From contig OMYS01000004.1 in assembly GCA_900315305.1 (NCBI GenBank), positions 62,001 to 126,000 on the forward strand: a stretch of DNA of 64,000 nucleotides, in the 5' to 3' direction. Of the stretch, positions 1 through 8,928 are shown in pieces. Made by a program: the position numbers and the translations under genes. Numbering within the stretch: the first letter of the stretch is position 1; each line of letters opens with the position of its first letter. The DNA is from an uncultured Eubacteriales bacterium (GTDB lineage: Bacteria > Bacillota > Clostridia > Lachnospirales > Lachnospiraceae). The notes below the pieces were generated by a model. That model saw only the letters and a program-made list of their open reading frames with translations, did not search any database and was not told the origin of the DNA.

Positions 1-249
1 GGTGCGGCGACCTACGCGGCGGAGATCAATATTTACGCGCAGAACCGCACGGGACTGCTCGTTGATATCTCGAAGATCTTCACGGAGCAGAAGATTGATA
101 TTGATCAGCTGAACACGCGCGTCAACAGGCAGGGCATTGCGACGATGGAGCTGAGCTTCCGCGTTCACTCGGTCGATGAGCTGACAGAGCTCGTCCGCCA
201 GATCCGCGCCGTGCCGAGTGTCCTTGATATTGAGAGAAAGACAGGCTGA
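1..249 (+). CDS. rel: RelA/SpoT-family (p)ppGpp synthetase/hydrolase, C-terminal end only
   Basis: Open from the first base of the window to a TGA at 247-249; 82 residues are visible. They read as an ACT (RRM-like) domain with the pattern NRTGLLVDISKIFTEQKIDI, typical of the regulatory C-terminus of long RelA/SpoT enzymes that make and degrade the stringent-response alarmone (p)ppGpp. The synthetase and hydrolase domains lie left of the window. Identification is supported by the neighbours: in many Clostridia rel is followed by an MBL hydrolase, hemZ, hisS and aspS, the order seen here. Other ACT proteins are possible but less likely. Confidence 0.85.
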   Translation, partial: GAATYAAEINIYAQNRTGLLVDISKIFTEQKIDIDQLNTRVNRQGIATMELSFRVHSVDELTELVRQIRAVPSVLDIERKTG

Positions 250-269
250 TGCCTGCCTCGGAGTAAGCT

Positions 270-896
270 ATGAAAATTCTTCATCTGACAGTTGGCCCGA
301 TCGGGACCAACTGTTATATTCCATACAATGAGACGACAAAGGCGTGCTTTATCGTCGACCCGGGCGACAATGCGCCCGGGATTAGTGATGCCATCAAGTC
401 TCACGCGCTGAGACCGGAGGCGGTCCTCCTGACGCACGCGCATTTTGATCATATATACGGGTTAAATGACCTTGTCGCAGGGTATCCGTCTCTTCCGGTT
501 CTTGCCGCGGAGGCGGAGAAGCCGATGATTGAGGACACGGCGCTCAATTGCGGCATGGGCTTTGACAGAAATTATCACATTCATGTGACGAGATATCTTC
601 GGGACGGAGAGTGTACCTCATTTGCAGGAATGACGCTCGAGGCGATGCTGACGCCGGGACACACGGCCGGCAGCATGTGCTACTATGACGCCGCGGACCG
701 GATCCTCTATGCGGGAGACACGATTTTCTTCGAGTCATACGGGCGGACAGATCTTCCGACGGGGTCGGATTCCGCGATGGCCTCATCGCTCCGGAGACTG
801 CTCACATCGCTTCCTCCCGAGACGCAGGTGCTCTGCGGCCACGGCCCGCTGACAACGATCGGACACGAGCGGGAGGTGGAAGGAATCGGGCTATGA
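270..896 (+). CDS. MBL-fold metallo-hydrolase (glyoxalase II-like, YcbL type)
   Basis: 208 aa. The zinc-binding motif THAHFDH is at residues 55-61, followed by TPGHTAG near residue 130 and a late Cys-Gly-His-Gly-Pro segment, which together give the ligand set of the glyoxalase II / YcbL group of metallo-beta-lactamase-fold hydrolases. The expected reaction is hydrolysis of a thioester or related small substrate in the cytoplasm; the true substrate is unknown. The ATG at 270 has a CGGAG ribosome site about 8 bases upstream. It overlaps hemZ by four bases (ATGA), so the two are probably translationally coupled in the rel-hemZ-hisS-aspS cluster. Confidence 0.88.
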   Translation: MKILHLTVGPIGTNCYIPYNETTKACFIVDPGDNAPGISDAIKSHALRPEAVLLTHAHFDHIYGLNDLVAGYPSLPVLAAEAEKPMIEDTALNCGMGFDRNYHIHVTRYLRDGECTSFAGMTLEAMLTPGHTAGSMCYYDAADRILYAGDTIFFESYGRTDLPTGSDSAMASSLRRLLTSLPPETQVLCGHGPLTTIGHEREVEGIGL

Positions 897-2347
897 ATAT
901 CGGAATTCAGACAGATAAAGACGACTTTCACTATGATATTCATTCCCTCGTGAAGAGCTTCTTTCCGGATGACGACGTGACGGTTTTCTCCGATGCGGAT
1001 ACGGACAAATGTGCTGTGAAGCGCGATATGCTGATCCGCGTGGAGATCCCTTCGTATACGGACAGGAAGGCGGCAAAGGACGGCATCAAGCAGCAGCTCT
1101 ACCGGGAGCTCTCCGATTACACGGGGCATGTGCTTCCGTGGGGCATGCTCTCGGGCATCCGTCCGACAAAGATCCCGATGAAAATGATCGGGGAGGGAAA
1201 GAGCCGGGAGGAAATTCTTTCTTATCTCAGGGACTACTATTTTGTATCTGACGAGAAGGCCCATCTGGCCCTCGATATCGCAGAGAAGGAGCACCGGATT
1301 CTTGAGGCCGGAGGCTTTGGAAGAGGAGGCTACAGCCTCTACATCCATGTCCCGTTCTGCCCGAGCATCTGCCTCTACTGCACCTTTTCCTCAAGCCCGA
1401 TCGGGCTGTGGAAGGACCGCGCGTCGGAATATGTGGACGCAGTCATCGGGGAAATGAAGGAGCGTCACGACGCGATCGTGAGTGGCCGCGAGGCGGACCC
1501 GTCCGGTAAGGAGGGGGAGCTTCCTCCGGGACCGGACACGGTCTACATCGGCGGAGGCACACCGACGGCCCTTTCCCCGGAGCTTCTGGACAGGCTCCTG
1601 ACTGCGGTCCGGGAGATCTGGGACATGACGCGCTGCCGCGAATTCACGGTGGAGGCGGGAAGACCGGACTCATTTTCCCCGGAGAAGCTCGCCGTCCTGA
1701 AGAAGCACGGCGTGACCCGTCTGTCCGTCAATCCGCAGACGATGAACCAGAAGACGCTCGATTATATCGGACGCCAGCACACGGTGGAACAGACCCTGGA
1801 TGCGTTCCGCATGGCGCGCGAGGCGGGATTTTCGAATATCAACATGGATATGATCCTGGGGCTTCCGGGAGAGACGGAGCGCGAGGTCAGGCACACGCTG
1901 GAGGAGATCACAAGGCTCGGGCCCGATTCGCTCACCGTTCACTCCCTTGCGATCAAGCGGGCCTCCCGGCTCATGAAGAAGATCAGGGAGGACAGGGAGC
2001 TGGATCCGGAGGCAGACAGAGGGACCTTTGAGGGCCTCACATTTGAAAACAACGGGGAGCTTATGCGCCTCGCAGAGGATGCGGCAGAAGCGCTCGGCAT
2101 GGAGCCGTACTATATGTACAGGCAGAAGAATATGCGCGGCAATCTCGAGAACACGGGCTTTTCGAGACCGGGCAGCGAGTGCCTCTACAACATCCTGATC
2201 ATGGAGGAAATTCAGTCCATCTACGCGTTCGGCGCGGGAGCGTCGACGAAATACGTCCATGCGGGCGGGCGCATTGAGCGCTCCGTGAGCCCGAAGGACG
2301 TGAAGACGTACCTGGAGAGAAGACATTGTCATGGGACGGATAGTTGA
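893..2347 (+). CDS. hemZ: Coproporphyrinogen III dehydrogenase-like radical SAM enzyme HemZ
   Basis: 484 aa. The radical-SAM CxxxCxxC motif is Cys156-Cys160-Cys163 (CPSICLYC), preceded by an N-terminal region of about 145 residues found in HemZ but not in HemN. YIGGGTPT and the later VNPQTMNQKTL segment are typical of the HemN/HemW/HemZ family. The family oxidatively decarboxylates coproporphyrinogen III without oxygen, or carries out related haem chemistry; HemZ in Clostridia lacking other haem genes may have another role. It starts inside the MBL gene stop (ATGA) and its last 17 bases overlap the next gene. Confidence 0.9.
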   Translation: MNIGIQTDKDDFHYDIHSLVKSFFPDDDVTVFSDADTDKCAVKRDMLIRVEIPSYTDRKAAKDGIKQQLYRELSDYTGHVLPWGMLSGIRPTKIPMKMIGEGKSREEILSYLRDYYFVSDEKAHLALDIAEKEHRILEAGGFGRGGYSLYIHVPFCPSICLYCTFSSSPIGLWKDRASEYVDAVIGEMKERHDAIVSGREADPSGKEGELPPGPDTVYIGGGTPTALSPELLDRLLTAVREIWDMTRCREFTVEAGRPDSFSPEKLAVLKKHGVTRLSVNPQTMNQKTLDYIGRQHTVEQTLDAFRMAREAGFSNINMDMILGLPGETEREVRHTLEEITRLGPDSLTVHSLAIKRASRLMKKIREDRELDPEADRGTFEGLTFENNGELMRLAEDAAEALGMEPYYMYRQKNMRGNLENTGFSRPGSECLYNILIMEEIQSIYAFGAGASTKYVHAGGRIERSVSPKDVKTYLERRHCHGTDS

Positions 2348-3029
2348 TTATAATCTAACAGAAGAACTGGAGCACGGCATCTTCGTCAGCTGCCTCGTGA
2401 GGGACCTTGCGCGGGAGCTGAATCTGGATGAGCCGGTCGTCTACAGGCTCACGCTCGCCGGACTGCTTCACGACATCGGGAAATTAAGACTCGCCAATTA
2501 TCTGTACGGGACCGAGAAAATCGTCAGTCCGCTTGTCGTCGAGGAAATGAAGTACGTCCGCATGCACTCGATGCTGTCCTATGATATCCTGGTGGAGCGG
2601 GGCTATGACCCGCTGATTCTCGAGTCTGTCCGGTACCACCATGAGAACTTCGACGGCTCCGGCTATCCGGCGAATCTGAAGGGAGACGAGATTCCCCTCG
2701 GAGCGAGAATCATCCGCGTGTGCGACGTCTTCGCCGCGCTTACGACCGACCGGCCGTACAGAAAGCGCTTTGAGGCCGACGAGGCAGTACGCCTTATGAT
2801 CGATGAGATCCGTCATTTTGATCTGAAGATTTTTCTGGCCTTTGACCGTGTCGTTCACAGAGTCGGCACGAAATACAGAGTGCACATTTCTGCGGGCGAC
2901 GAGGAGATCATCCGTCTGTTCGGGGACGCGGCCCTGGAGGGCGGTCCGGAGGATGAGACCTGCGGGAAGGATCCGGATGAGGAAGAGCGCGTGCTTCACG
3001 AATCGGACACAGCGCCGTTTATAATATAA
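2331..3029 (+). CDS. Stand-alone HD-GYP domain phosphohydrolase
   Basis: 232 aa. Metal-binding His47-Asp48 sits in LAGLLHDIGK, and HHENFDGSGYP at residues 103-113 is the HD-GYP signature, followed by ARIIRVCDVFAALTTDRPYR. HD-GYP proteins commonly hydrolyse cyclic di-GMP or other cyclic dinucleotides. No sensor or receiver domain is attached; the protein is little more than the catalytic domain plus a charged tail of about 35 residues. Its start lies 17 bases before the end of hemZ, and no strong ribosome site is visible, so expression may depend on hemZ translation. The substrate is not deducible from sequence. Confidence 0.85.
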   Translation: MGRIVDYNLTEELEHGIFVSCLVRDLARELNLDEPVVYRLTLAGLLHDIGKLRLANYLYGTEKIVSPLVVEEMKYVRMHSMLSYDILVERGYDPLILESVRYHHENFDGSGYPANLKGDEIPLGARIIRVCDVFAALTTDRPYRKRFEADEAVRLMIDEIRHFDLKIFLAFDRVVHRVGTKYRVHISAGDEEIIRLFGDAALEGGPEDETCGKDPDEEERVLHESDTAPFII

Positions 3030-3141
3030 TTTAGGCGTCAAGAGTGATTACGCGCGGCTGCGCTGCTACGCAGCTCCCGCCGCGCTCCCCGCCATTCGCA
3101 ATCCGCGGGGCCCCTGCCCCACTACTTGCTCATGTCGGTGC

Positions 3142-3202
3142 GTGTCATAAAGTCTTTCACCCACTGGCAAGCAAGCTTGCCGTGGGCTCAGACTTTTGAC
3201 AC
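3142..3202. repeat. Family A palindromic repeat, copy 1
   Basis: A near-perfect 61-base hairpin: the left end GTGTCATAAAGTCT pairs with the right end AGACTTTTGACAC, and the inner arms CCCAC/GGCAAG pair with CTTGCC/GTGGG around a two-base loop. The reverse complement recurs at 53427-53476 and a shortened form at 60210-60251. It occupies the gap between the HD-GYP gene and hisS; the rest of that gap (3030-3141) is GC-rich with no feature I can name. Confidence 0.8.
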
Positions 3203-3229
3203 TGTAATCATAATATAAGGAGACAGATT

Positions 3230-4492
3230 ATGGCTTTAACAAAGAAACCAGTAACCGGAATGAAGGATATCCTGCCGGATGAGATGGCGATCAGAAATTA
3301 CGTCATCCATTTGATCCGTGAGACCTACACGGGCTTCGGCTTCTCGTCGATCGAGACGCCTGTCGTCGAGCACATCGAGAACCTGCTCAGCAAGAACGGC
3401 GGCGACAACGAGAAACTCATTTTCAAGATCTTAAAGAGAGGCGAGAAGCTTGATCTGACAAAGCCGACCACTGAGGAGGCTGTCACAGACAGCGGTCTCC
3501 GCTACGATCTGACGCTTCCGCTCTCCCGGTATTATTCCAATCACGCCAATGAGCTTCCGTCGCCGTTCAAGGCCCTGCAGATCGGCAGCGTGTTCCGCGC
3601 CGACCGCCCGCAGAGAGGCCGCTTCCGCCAGTTCACACAGTGCGACATCGACATTCTGGGTGACCCGAGCTGCCTCGCAGAGATCGACCTGATTCTCGCG
3701 ACGACAACCGTTCTTGCGAAGCTTGATTTCCATAATTTCACAATCCGCATCAACGACAGAAACCTGCTGAAGGCGGCTGCGAAGAAGGCCGGCTTTGAGG
3801 AGAAGGACTATGAGTCCGTCTTCATCACGCTCGACAAGATGGACAAGATCGGCTGGGACGGCGTCCGCGCTGAGCTCGAGGAGAATTACCCGAAGGACGT
3901 TGTTGACGCGTACATCGCGCTCTTTGACACGACGGAGGAGAAGAAGCCGGAGGGACCGTTCCGCGATGTGAAGTGCCCGCTCACGGACGCGCAGAAGGCA
4001 TTCATGGACGAGGTCGGAAGCCCGCTTCCGACGATCATTTCCGCGGTTGATGCCGTCAAGACGACTGATTTCCGCCTGAAATATGATCCGACACTCGTCC
4101 GCGGCATGAGCTATTACACGGGACCGATCTTCGAGATCTCCATGGATGAGTACGGCGGATCCGTCGGCGGAGGCGGCCGCTACGATGAGATGATCGGCAA
4201 GTTCACGGGTCAGAAGACGCCGGCCGTCGGCTTCTCGATCGGCTTCGAGCGCATCATTATGCTGCTTCTTGAGCGGAAGTTCAAGGTTCCGGGAGCAAGT
4301 GAGAAGACGGCGTTCCTCGTCGAGAAGAAGATGCCGTCCGAGAAGCTCGCCCCGATCTTTGAGGAGGCGATGAAGCTTCGCGCGGAGGGCAAGACAGTCG
4401 ATATCTCACTCATGAAGAAAAATAAAAAGTTCCAGAAGGAGCAGCTGGAGGAGAACGGGTACACAGATATCCGTGAATTTTTCAACCGCTGA
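3230..4492 (+). CDS. hisS: Histidyl-tRNA synthetase
   Basis: 420 aa, the normal bacterial length. It charges tRNA-His with histidine in the cytoplasm. Visible signatures are the N-terminal GMKDILPDE stretch, the class II motif 2 region (GSVFRADRPQRGRFRQFTQ), the HisRS-specific LVRGMSYYTGPIFEI segment and the following GGGGRYDEMIG, and motif 3 (VGFSIGFERI). The ATG has an AAGGAG site eight bases upstream. aspS follows after 27 bases, the conserved Firmicute hisS-aspS pair. No T-box leader is recognisable upstream. Confidence 0.96.
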   Translation: MALTKKPVTGMKDILPDEMAIRNYVIHLIRETYTGFGFSSIETPVVEHIENLLSKNGGDNEKLIFKILKRGEKLDLTKPTTEEAVTDSGLRYDLTLPLSRYYSNHANELPSPFKALQIGSVFRADRPQRGRFRQFTQCDIDILGDPSCLAEIDLILATTTVLAKLDFHNFTIRINDRNLLKAAAKKAGFEEKDYESVFITLDKMDKIGWDGVRAELEENYPKDVVDAYIALFDTTEEKKPEGPFRDVKCPLTDAQKAFMDEVGSPLPTIISAVDAVKTTDFRLKYDPTLVRGMSYYTGPIFEISMDEYGGSVGGGGRYDEMIGKFTGQKTPAVGFSIGFERIIMLLLERKFKVPGASEKTAFLVEKKMPSEKLAPIFEEAMKLRAEGKTVDISLMKKNKKFQKEQLEENGYTDIREFFNR

Positions 4493-4519
4493 TAATACTT
4501 AGGAGAAGAGGAAGAAGTA

Positions 4520-6379
4520 ATGGCAGAATCCATGAAAGGTCTGAAGCGCACCGCACGGTGCGCCGAGATCACGGAAGAATATATCGGAAAGACGGTGACC
4601 CTGATGGGATGGGTCGCGAAATGCAGAAACAAGGGCGGTATCGTCTTCGTTGATCTCCGGGACAGATCAGGCATTATTCAGATCGTGACAGAATCAGAGG
4701 GAGCGGACAAGAGATGGGGGTCCTTAAAGCCTGAGTCCGCGATCGCAGTCGTCGGAACGGTCCGGAGGCGCAGCGCGGTCAATCCGCACATGAAGACAGG
4801 AACGATCGAGGTTTCTCCGACGGAGCTCCGCGTTCTCTCCGAGGCACAGACGCCGCCGTTCCTCATTCAGAACGGCATTGACACAAGAGAGGACTTAAGA
4901 CTCCGCTATCGGTATCTTGATCTTCGCCGTCCGGAGCTGCAGCACAAGATCATGTTCCGCGCGGCCGTCGTCGAGATGATCCGTCAGTTCCTCTCGGGGG
5001 AGGGATTCCTCGACATCGAGACGCCGACGCTGATCAAGTCGACTCCCGAGGGCGCGAGAGATTATCTGGTCCCGAGCCGCGTGCATCCGGGCGAGTTCTA
5101 CGCGCTTCCGCAGAGCCCGCAGCTCTTAAAGCAGCTTCTTATGTGCTCCGGCATGGACCGGTACTATCAGATCGCGAGATGCTACCGCGATGAGGACCTG
5201 CGCGCTGACCGTCAGCCGGAATTCACACAGGTCGACATGGAGCTTTCATTTGTCGATCAGGACGATGTGATCGACATCAATACGCGCCTGCTCACATACC
5301 TCACGGGAAAAATGCCGGCAAAGATGCGCGAGCTTGAATTCCCGGAGGACCTGATCAAGGGAATCGAGAAGGCCCACGAGGAGCTTGAGGCGCACGGCAT
5401 CGGCCGGATTACATGGCAGGACGCGATGGACTTCTACGGCTCTGACAAGCCGGACCTCCGCTTCGGCATGAAGATCATCGATGTCTCTGATACGGTCAGG
5501 GGCTGCGGCTTCGGCGTGTTCACGAACGCACTGGAAAATGGCGGCGTCGTCCGCGGTCTCAACGTCAAGGGCAGCGGCGATATGGGCAGAAAGCAGATCG
5601 ACAAGCTCACGGAGATCGCGAAGACGTACGGCGCAAGGGGCCTCGCCTATGTGCAGCTGAAATCAGACGGGACAGTCAAGTCCTCCTTCGCAAAGTTCAT
5701 GACGGAGGATGAGATGAGCGCGCTGATCCGTGCCATGGGAGGAGAGAAGGGTGACCTTCTTCTCTTTGCCGCAGATAAATTCAAGGTCGTCTGCGCTTCT
5801 CTCGGCGCCCTGAGACTTCATCTGGGCGAGGAGCTCGGCCTTATTGACCACAATGAGTTCCGCTTTGTGTGGGTCGTTGACTTCCCGCTTCTTGAGTGGT
5901 CTGACGAGGAGAGAAGATTCCTTGCGATGCATCATCCGTTCACGATGCCGAATGAGGATGACTGGAAGAATATCGACAGCGATCCGGGCTCTGTCCGCGC
6001 GCAGGCGTACGACATCGTGCTGAACGGTGTTGAGATGGGCGGCGGCTCGATCCGTATCCATATGGACGATGTTCAGGAGAAGATGCTTGAGGTCCTCGGC
6101 TTTACGCCGGAGCGGGCCCAGGAGCAGTTCGGGTTCCTTCTGACCGCATTCAAGTACGGAGTACCGCCTCACGCCGGTCTCGCGTACGGTCTTGACCGTA
6201 TGATCATGCTCTTCTCGGGCTCTGATTCGATCCGTGACGTCATCGCATTCCCGAAGGTAAAGGATGCGTCAGACCTCATGATGGACGCGCCGTCGGCGGT
6301 CGATCCGAAGCAGCTTGAGGAGCTGTCCCTGAAGACAGACGTCAGAGAAGACGCGGACCCGAAAGGAAGCGATTCATAA
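4520..6379 (+). CDS. aspS: Aspartyl-tRNA synthetase
   Basis: 619 aa, slightly longer than the usual 590 or so. The N-terminal OB-fold anticodon-binding domain (GWVAKCRNKGGIVFVDLRDR) is followed by the class II catalytic core with RCYRDEDLRADRQPEFTQVD (motif 2), the bacterial GAD insertion domain in the middle, and AGLAYGLDRMIMLFSG (motif 3). A C-terminal tail of about 30 charged residues follows. The start has an AGGAGA site. The stop codon TAA abuts the GTG start of trpD, so aspS and the trp genes are probably read on one transcript. Confidence 0.96.
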   Translation: MAESMKGLKRTARCAEITEEYIGKTVTLMGWVAKCRNKGGIVFVDLRDRSGIIQIVTESEGADKRWGSLKPESAIAVVGTVRRRSAVNPHMKTGTIEVSPTELRVLSEAQTPPFLIQNGIDTREDLRLRYRYLDLRRPELQHKIMFRAAVVEMIRQFLSGEGFLDIETPTLIKSTPEGARDYLVPSRVHPGEFYALPQSPQLLKQLLMCSGMDRYYQIARCYRDEDLRADRQPEFTQVDMELSFVDQDDVIDINTRLLTYLTGKMPAKMRELEFPEDLIKGIEKAHEELEAHGIGRITWQDAMDFYGSDKPDLRFGMKIIDVSDTVRGCGFGVFTNALENGGVVRGLNVKGSGDMGRKQIDKLTEIAKTYGARGLAYVQLKSDGTVKSSFAKFMTEDEMSALIRAMGGEKGDLLLFAADKFKVVCASLGALRLHLGEELGLIDHNEFRFVWVVDFPLLEWSDEERRFLAMHHPFTMPNEDDWKNIDSDPGSVRAQAYDIVLNGVEMGGGSIRIHMDDVQEKMLEVLGFTPERAQEQFGFLLTAFKYGVPPHAGLAYGLDRMIMLFSGSDSIRDVIAFPKVKDASDLMMDAPSAVDPKQLEELSLKTDVREDADPKGSDS

Positions 6380-7390
6380 GTGATCAGAGAAGCAATCCGA
6401 ACTCTTGCGGAGAGGCGGGATATCGGACATGACATGGCGAAGGCTGTCATGAATGAGATCATGGACAACACGGTGAGTGAGGTCGAAAAGGCGGCCTACC
6501 TCACGGCACTTGCGATCAAGGGAGAGACGGTCGGAGAAATCACGGGGTCCGCGGAGGCGATGCGGGACCACTGCGTGAAGTTCCTGAATGACGAGGATGT
6601 CCTCGAGATTATCGGAACCGGCGGTGACAAGTCAAATTCCTTCAATATTTCCTCGACGGCGGCCCTTGTGATCGCGGCGGCCGGCGTGCCGGTCGCAAAG
6701 CACGGAAGCCGTGCCTCGCATTCAAAGGCCGGGGCGGCCGATATGTATGAGGCTCTCGGCGTAAACATACGCCTTGACCCGGACCGGGCGTCGCAGGTTC
6801 TGAAGGAGATCGGCATGATCTTTCTGTTCGCGCAGAACTACCACATCGCGATGAAGTATGTGGGACCGGTCCGTAAGGAGCTCGGCATCCGCACGGTCTT
6901 TGATTTTCTGGGACCGCTCGCAAACCCCGCCGGCGCGACGATGGAGCTGATGGGTGTCTACGACGAATCCCTGTGCAGGCCGCTCGGACAGGTCCTGAGC
7001 AATCTCGGCGTAAAGCGGGCCCTTGTCGTCTACGGACAGGACTCGATGGATGAGATCTCGATGAGCGCGCCGACGACGGTGTGCGAGGTCAGGGACGGCT
7101 GGATCAAGAACTATACGATAAAGCCCGAGGACTTCGGCCTTGTGCGCTGCCGGAAGGAGGACCTGACCGGCGGGACGGCAAAGGAAAATGCGGAGATCTG
7201 CCGGCGGATTCTCTCCGGCAGGGACCGCGGCCCGAAGAGAGACGCGGTCCTCATCAATGCGGGAGCCGCGCTCTACATGGCCGGAAAGGAAAATTCCATC
7301 AAGGAGGGCGTGGAGCTCGCCGCGCATACCATCGACTGCGGCGCCGCGTTCGAGAAGATGGATCAGTTCATTTCCGCGACAAACCAGTGA
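6380..7390 (+). CDS. trpD: Anthranilate phosphoribosyltransferase
   Basis: 336 aa. It transfers phosphoribose from PRPP to anthranilate, the second step of tryptophan synthesis. The PRPP/Mg site GTGGDKSNSFNISSTAA and the KHGSRASHSKAGAAD segment are diagnostic. The GTG at 6380 directly follows the aspS stop codon, with AAAGGAAG 12-18 bases upstream inside aspS. It heads the trpD-trpCF-trpB-trpA block. It is a stand-alone TrpD, not fused to the TrpG amidotransferase, and neither trpE nor trpG is present in the window. Confidence 0.95.
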   Translation: MIREAIRTLAERRDIGHDMAKAVMNEIMDNTVSEVEKAAYLTALAIKGETVGEITGSAEAMRDHCVKFLNDEDVLEIIGTGGDKSNSFNISSTAALVIAAAGVPVAKHGSRASHSKAGAADMYEALGVNIRLDPDRASQVLKEIGMIFLFAQNYHIAMKYVGPVRKELGIRTVFDFLGPLANPAGATMELMGVYDESLCRPLGQVLSNLGVKRALVVYGQDSMDEISMSAPTTVCEVRDGWIKNYTIKPEDFGLVRCRKEDLTGGTAKENAEICRRILSGRDRGPKRDAVLINAGAALYMAGKENSIKEGVELAAHTIDCGAAFEKMDQFISATNQ

Positions 7391-7398
7391 GGAATGAT

Positions 7399-8817
7399 AT
7401 GACAATTCTGGATGAAATAGCAGAGAAGACGAGAGAGCGGGTCGCGGAGGCAAAGCGGACCTGCCCGGACCCGTCGCAGGCGGCCGGAGGCGTTCCGGTC
7501 CTCCGGCGGCGGGACATTCCGGGCGGCGTGTCCACGATGGAGCCGTTCGCGTTCGAGAAAGCCCTGAGGGCGCCGGGCCTCTCATTTATCTGCGAGGTAA
7601 AGAAGGCCAGTCCCTCAAAGGGACTGATTGCTCCGTATTTCCCGTATACGGAGATCGCGCAGGACTACGACAACGCGGGCGCGTCCTGCATTTCCTGTCT
7701 GACTGAGCCGTACTGGTTCAAGGGCAGCAACAGGTACCTGACGGAGATCAGGCGCGTGACGGACATTCCGATCCTGCGCAAGGATTTTACGGTCGATGAG
7801 TACATGATCCGGGAGGCGAAGGCGATCGGCGCCGACGCGGTCCTCCTCATCTGCTCGATTCTTGATCCCGTGCAGCTCCGGGACTTCCGGCAGCTGGCCG
7901 ACAGCCTCGGGCTCTCGGCGATCTTCGAGGCGCATAATGCGGAGGAAATCCGTATGGCCGCTGACGCGGGCGCGCGGATCATCGGGGTCAACAACCGGAA
8001 CCTGAAGGACTTTACGGTCGATACCAGGCACGCGGGGGAGCTTAGGAACCTCGTTCCGGAGGGAACGATCTTCATTTCCGAGAGCGGCGTCAAGGGCCGA
8101 GACGACATAAGGAGTGCCGAGGCGATGCGCGCGGACGCAGTTCTCGTCGGAGAGACGCTGATGCGGGCGCGAAACAAGGGACGGCGCCTGATGGAGCTTT
8201 CAGGGAGACCTGTGAAGGTCAAAATCTGCGGGCTCATGAGTGACAATGACATAAAGCTTGTAAATGAACTGAAGCCGGATTATGCCGGTTTTGTTTTCGC
8301 CAATACACGTCATCGCATTACCGCGGAAAAGGCGGCTGCGCTGAAGGCAAAGCTCGACCCGGGCATCAAGGCGGTGGGCGTCTTTGTCGATGAGGATGAG
8401 AACGTTGTCATCGACCTTCTGCGGCGCGGCATCATTGATCTGGCGCAGCTCCACGGCCATGAGACGGACGATGTAGCCGGCCGGATCCGCAGCGCAACAG
8501 GAAAGCGCGTCATCAAGGCAGTGGTCATGAAGGACGCTTCCTCCGCAGAGGTACGCTTTCCGTCGGCAGATTTCATGCTCTTTGACGCGGGACGCGGGAG
8601 CGGGCGCACGTTCAACTGGAATTACCTGAACGACCGCCTGCCGGAGCGCCCGTTCTTCCTTGCGGGGGGCCTCAGCCCGGACAATGTCGCCGACGCTGTC
8701 CGCAAGGTTCGTCCGTTCGCGGTCGACGTCTCCTCGGGTGTCGAGGACGGAGAGACAGGCAAGAGCTATGAGAAAATGAAGGCGTTTATTGAGAACGCGC
8801 GGTCTGTCCATGATTGA
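7399..8817 (+). CDS. trpCF: Fused indole-3-glycerol-phosphate synthase / phosphoribosylanthranilate isomerase
   Basis: 472 aa, two TIM barrels in one frame. The TrpC half (about 1-270) shows ICEVKKASPSKG, ILRKDFTVDEYMI and IIGVNNRNLKDF; the TrpF half begins at VKVKICGLMSDNDI and includes AGFVFANTRH and AGGLSPDNVADAV. TrpF isomerises phosphoribosylanthranilate and TrpC closes the indole ring, so the fusion performs two consecutive steps. The ATG at 7399 has a GAGG site and matches the usual TrpC N-terminus; the frame is open further upstream but those codons overlap trpD. In most Firmicutes trpC and trpF are separate genes. Confidence 0.94.
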   Translation: MTILDEIAEKTRERVAEAKRTCPDPSQAAGGVPVLRRRDIPGGVSTMEPFAFEKALRAPGLSFICEVKKASPSKGLIAPYFPYTEIAQDYDNAGASCISCLTEPYWFKGSNRYLTEIRRVTDIPILRKDFTVDEYMIREAKAIGADAVLLICSILDPVQLRDFRQLADSLGLSAIFEAHNAEEIRMAADAGARIIGVNNRNLKDFTVDTRHAGELRNLVPEGTIFISESGVKGRDDIRSAEAMRADAVLVGETLMRARNKGRRLMELSGRPVKVKICGLMSDNDIKLVNELKPDYAGFVFANTRHRITAEKAAALKAKLDPGIKAVGVFVDEDENVVIDLLRRGIIDLAQLHGHETDDVAGRIRSATGKRVIKAVVMKDASSAEVRFPSADFMLFDAGRGSGRTFNWNYLNDRLPERPFFLAGGLSPDNVADAVRKVRPFAVDVSSGVEDGETGKSYEKMKAFIENARSVHD

Positions 8818-8844
8818 AGAAAACAGCATTTTCGCTGATTTCCC

Positions 8845-8905
8845 GGTGGTCCGGAAGCCTTAATCCGGAATAAGCAGCTATTAACGGCAGAGTAGTTCTG
8901 CCACC
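8845..8905 (+). other. Possible folded leader between trpCF and trpB
   Basis: In the 111-base gap before trpB, GGTGG (8845-8849) can pair with CCACC (8901-8905), enclosing CCGGA/TCCGG (8851-8855 with 8864-8868) and a GGCAGA/TCTGCC hairpin (8886-8891 with 8897-8902). The last two stems compete for shared bases, so not all can form at once. No run of T residues follows. This may be an RNA processing or translation-control structure, or chance. Confidence 0.25.
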
Positions 8906-8928
8906 AGAAAGACAGAGGATTGATTATT

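Noticed and set aside
3030..3229. Possible T-box leader before hisS
   Set aside because: No T-box sequence, specifier loop or terminator/antiterminator pair; the fold is explained by the family A palindrome.
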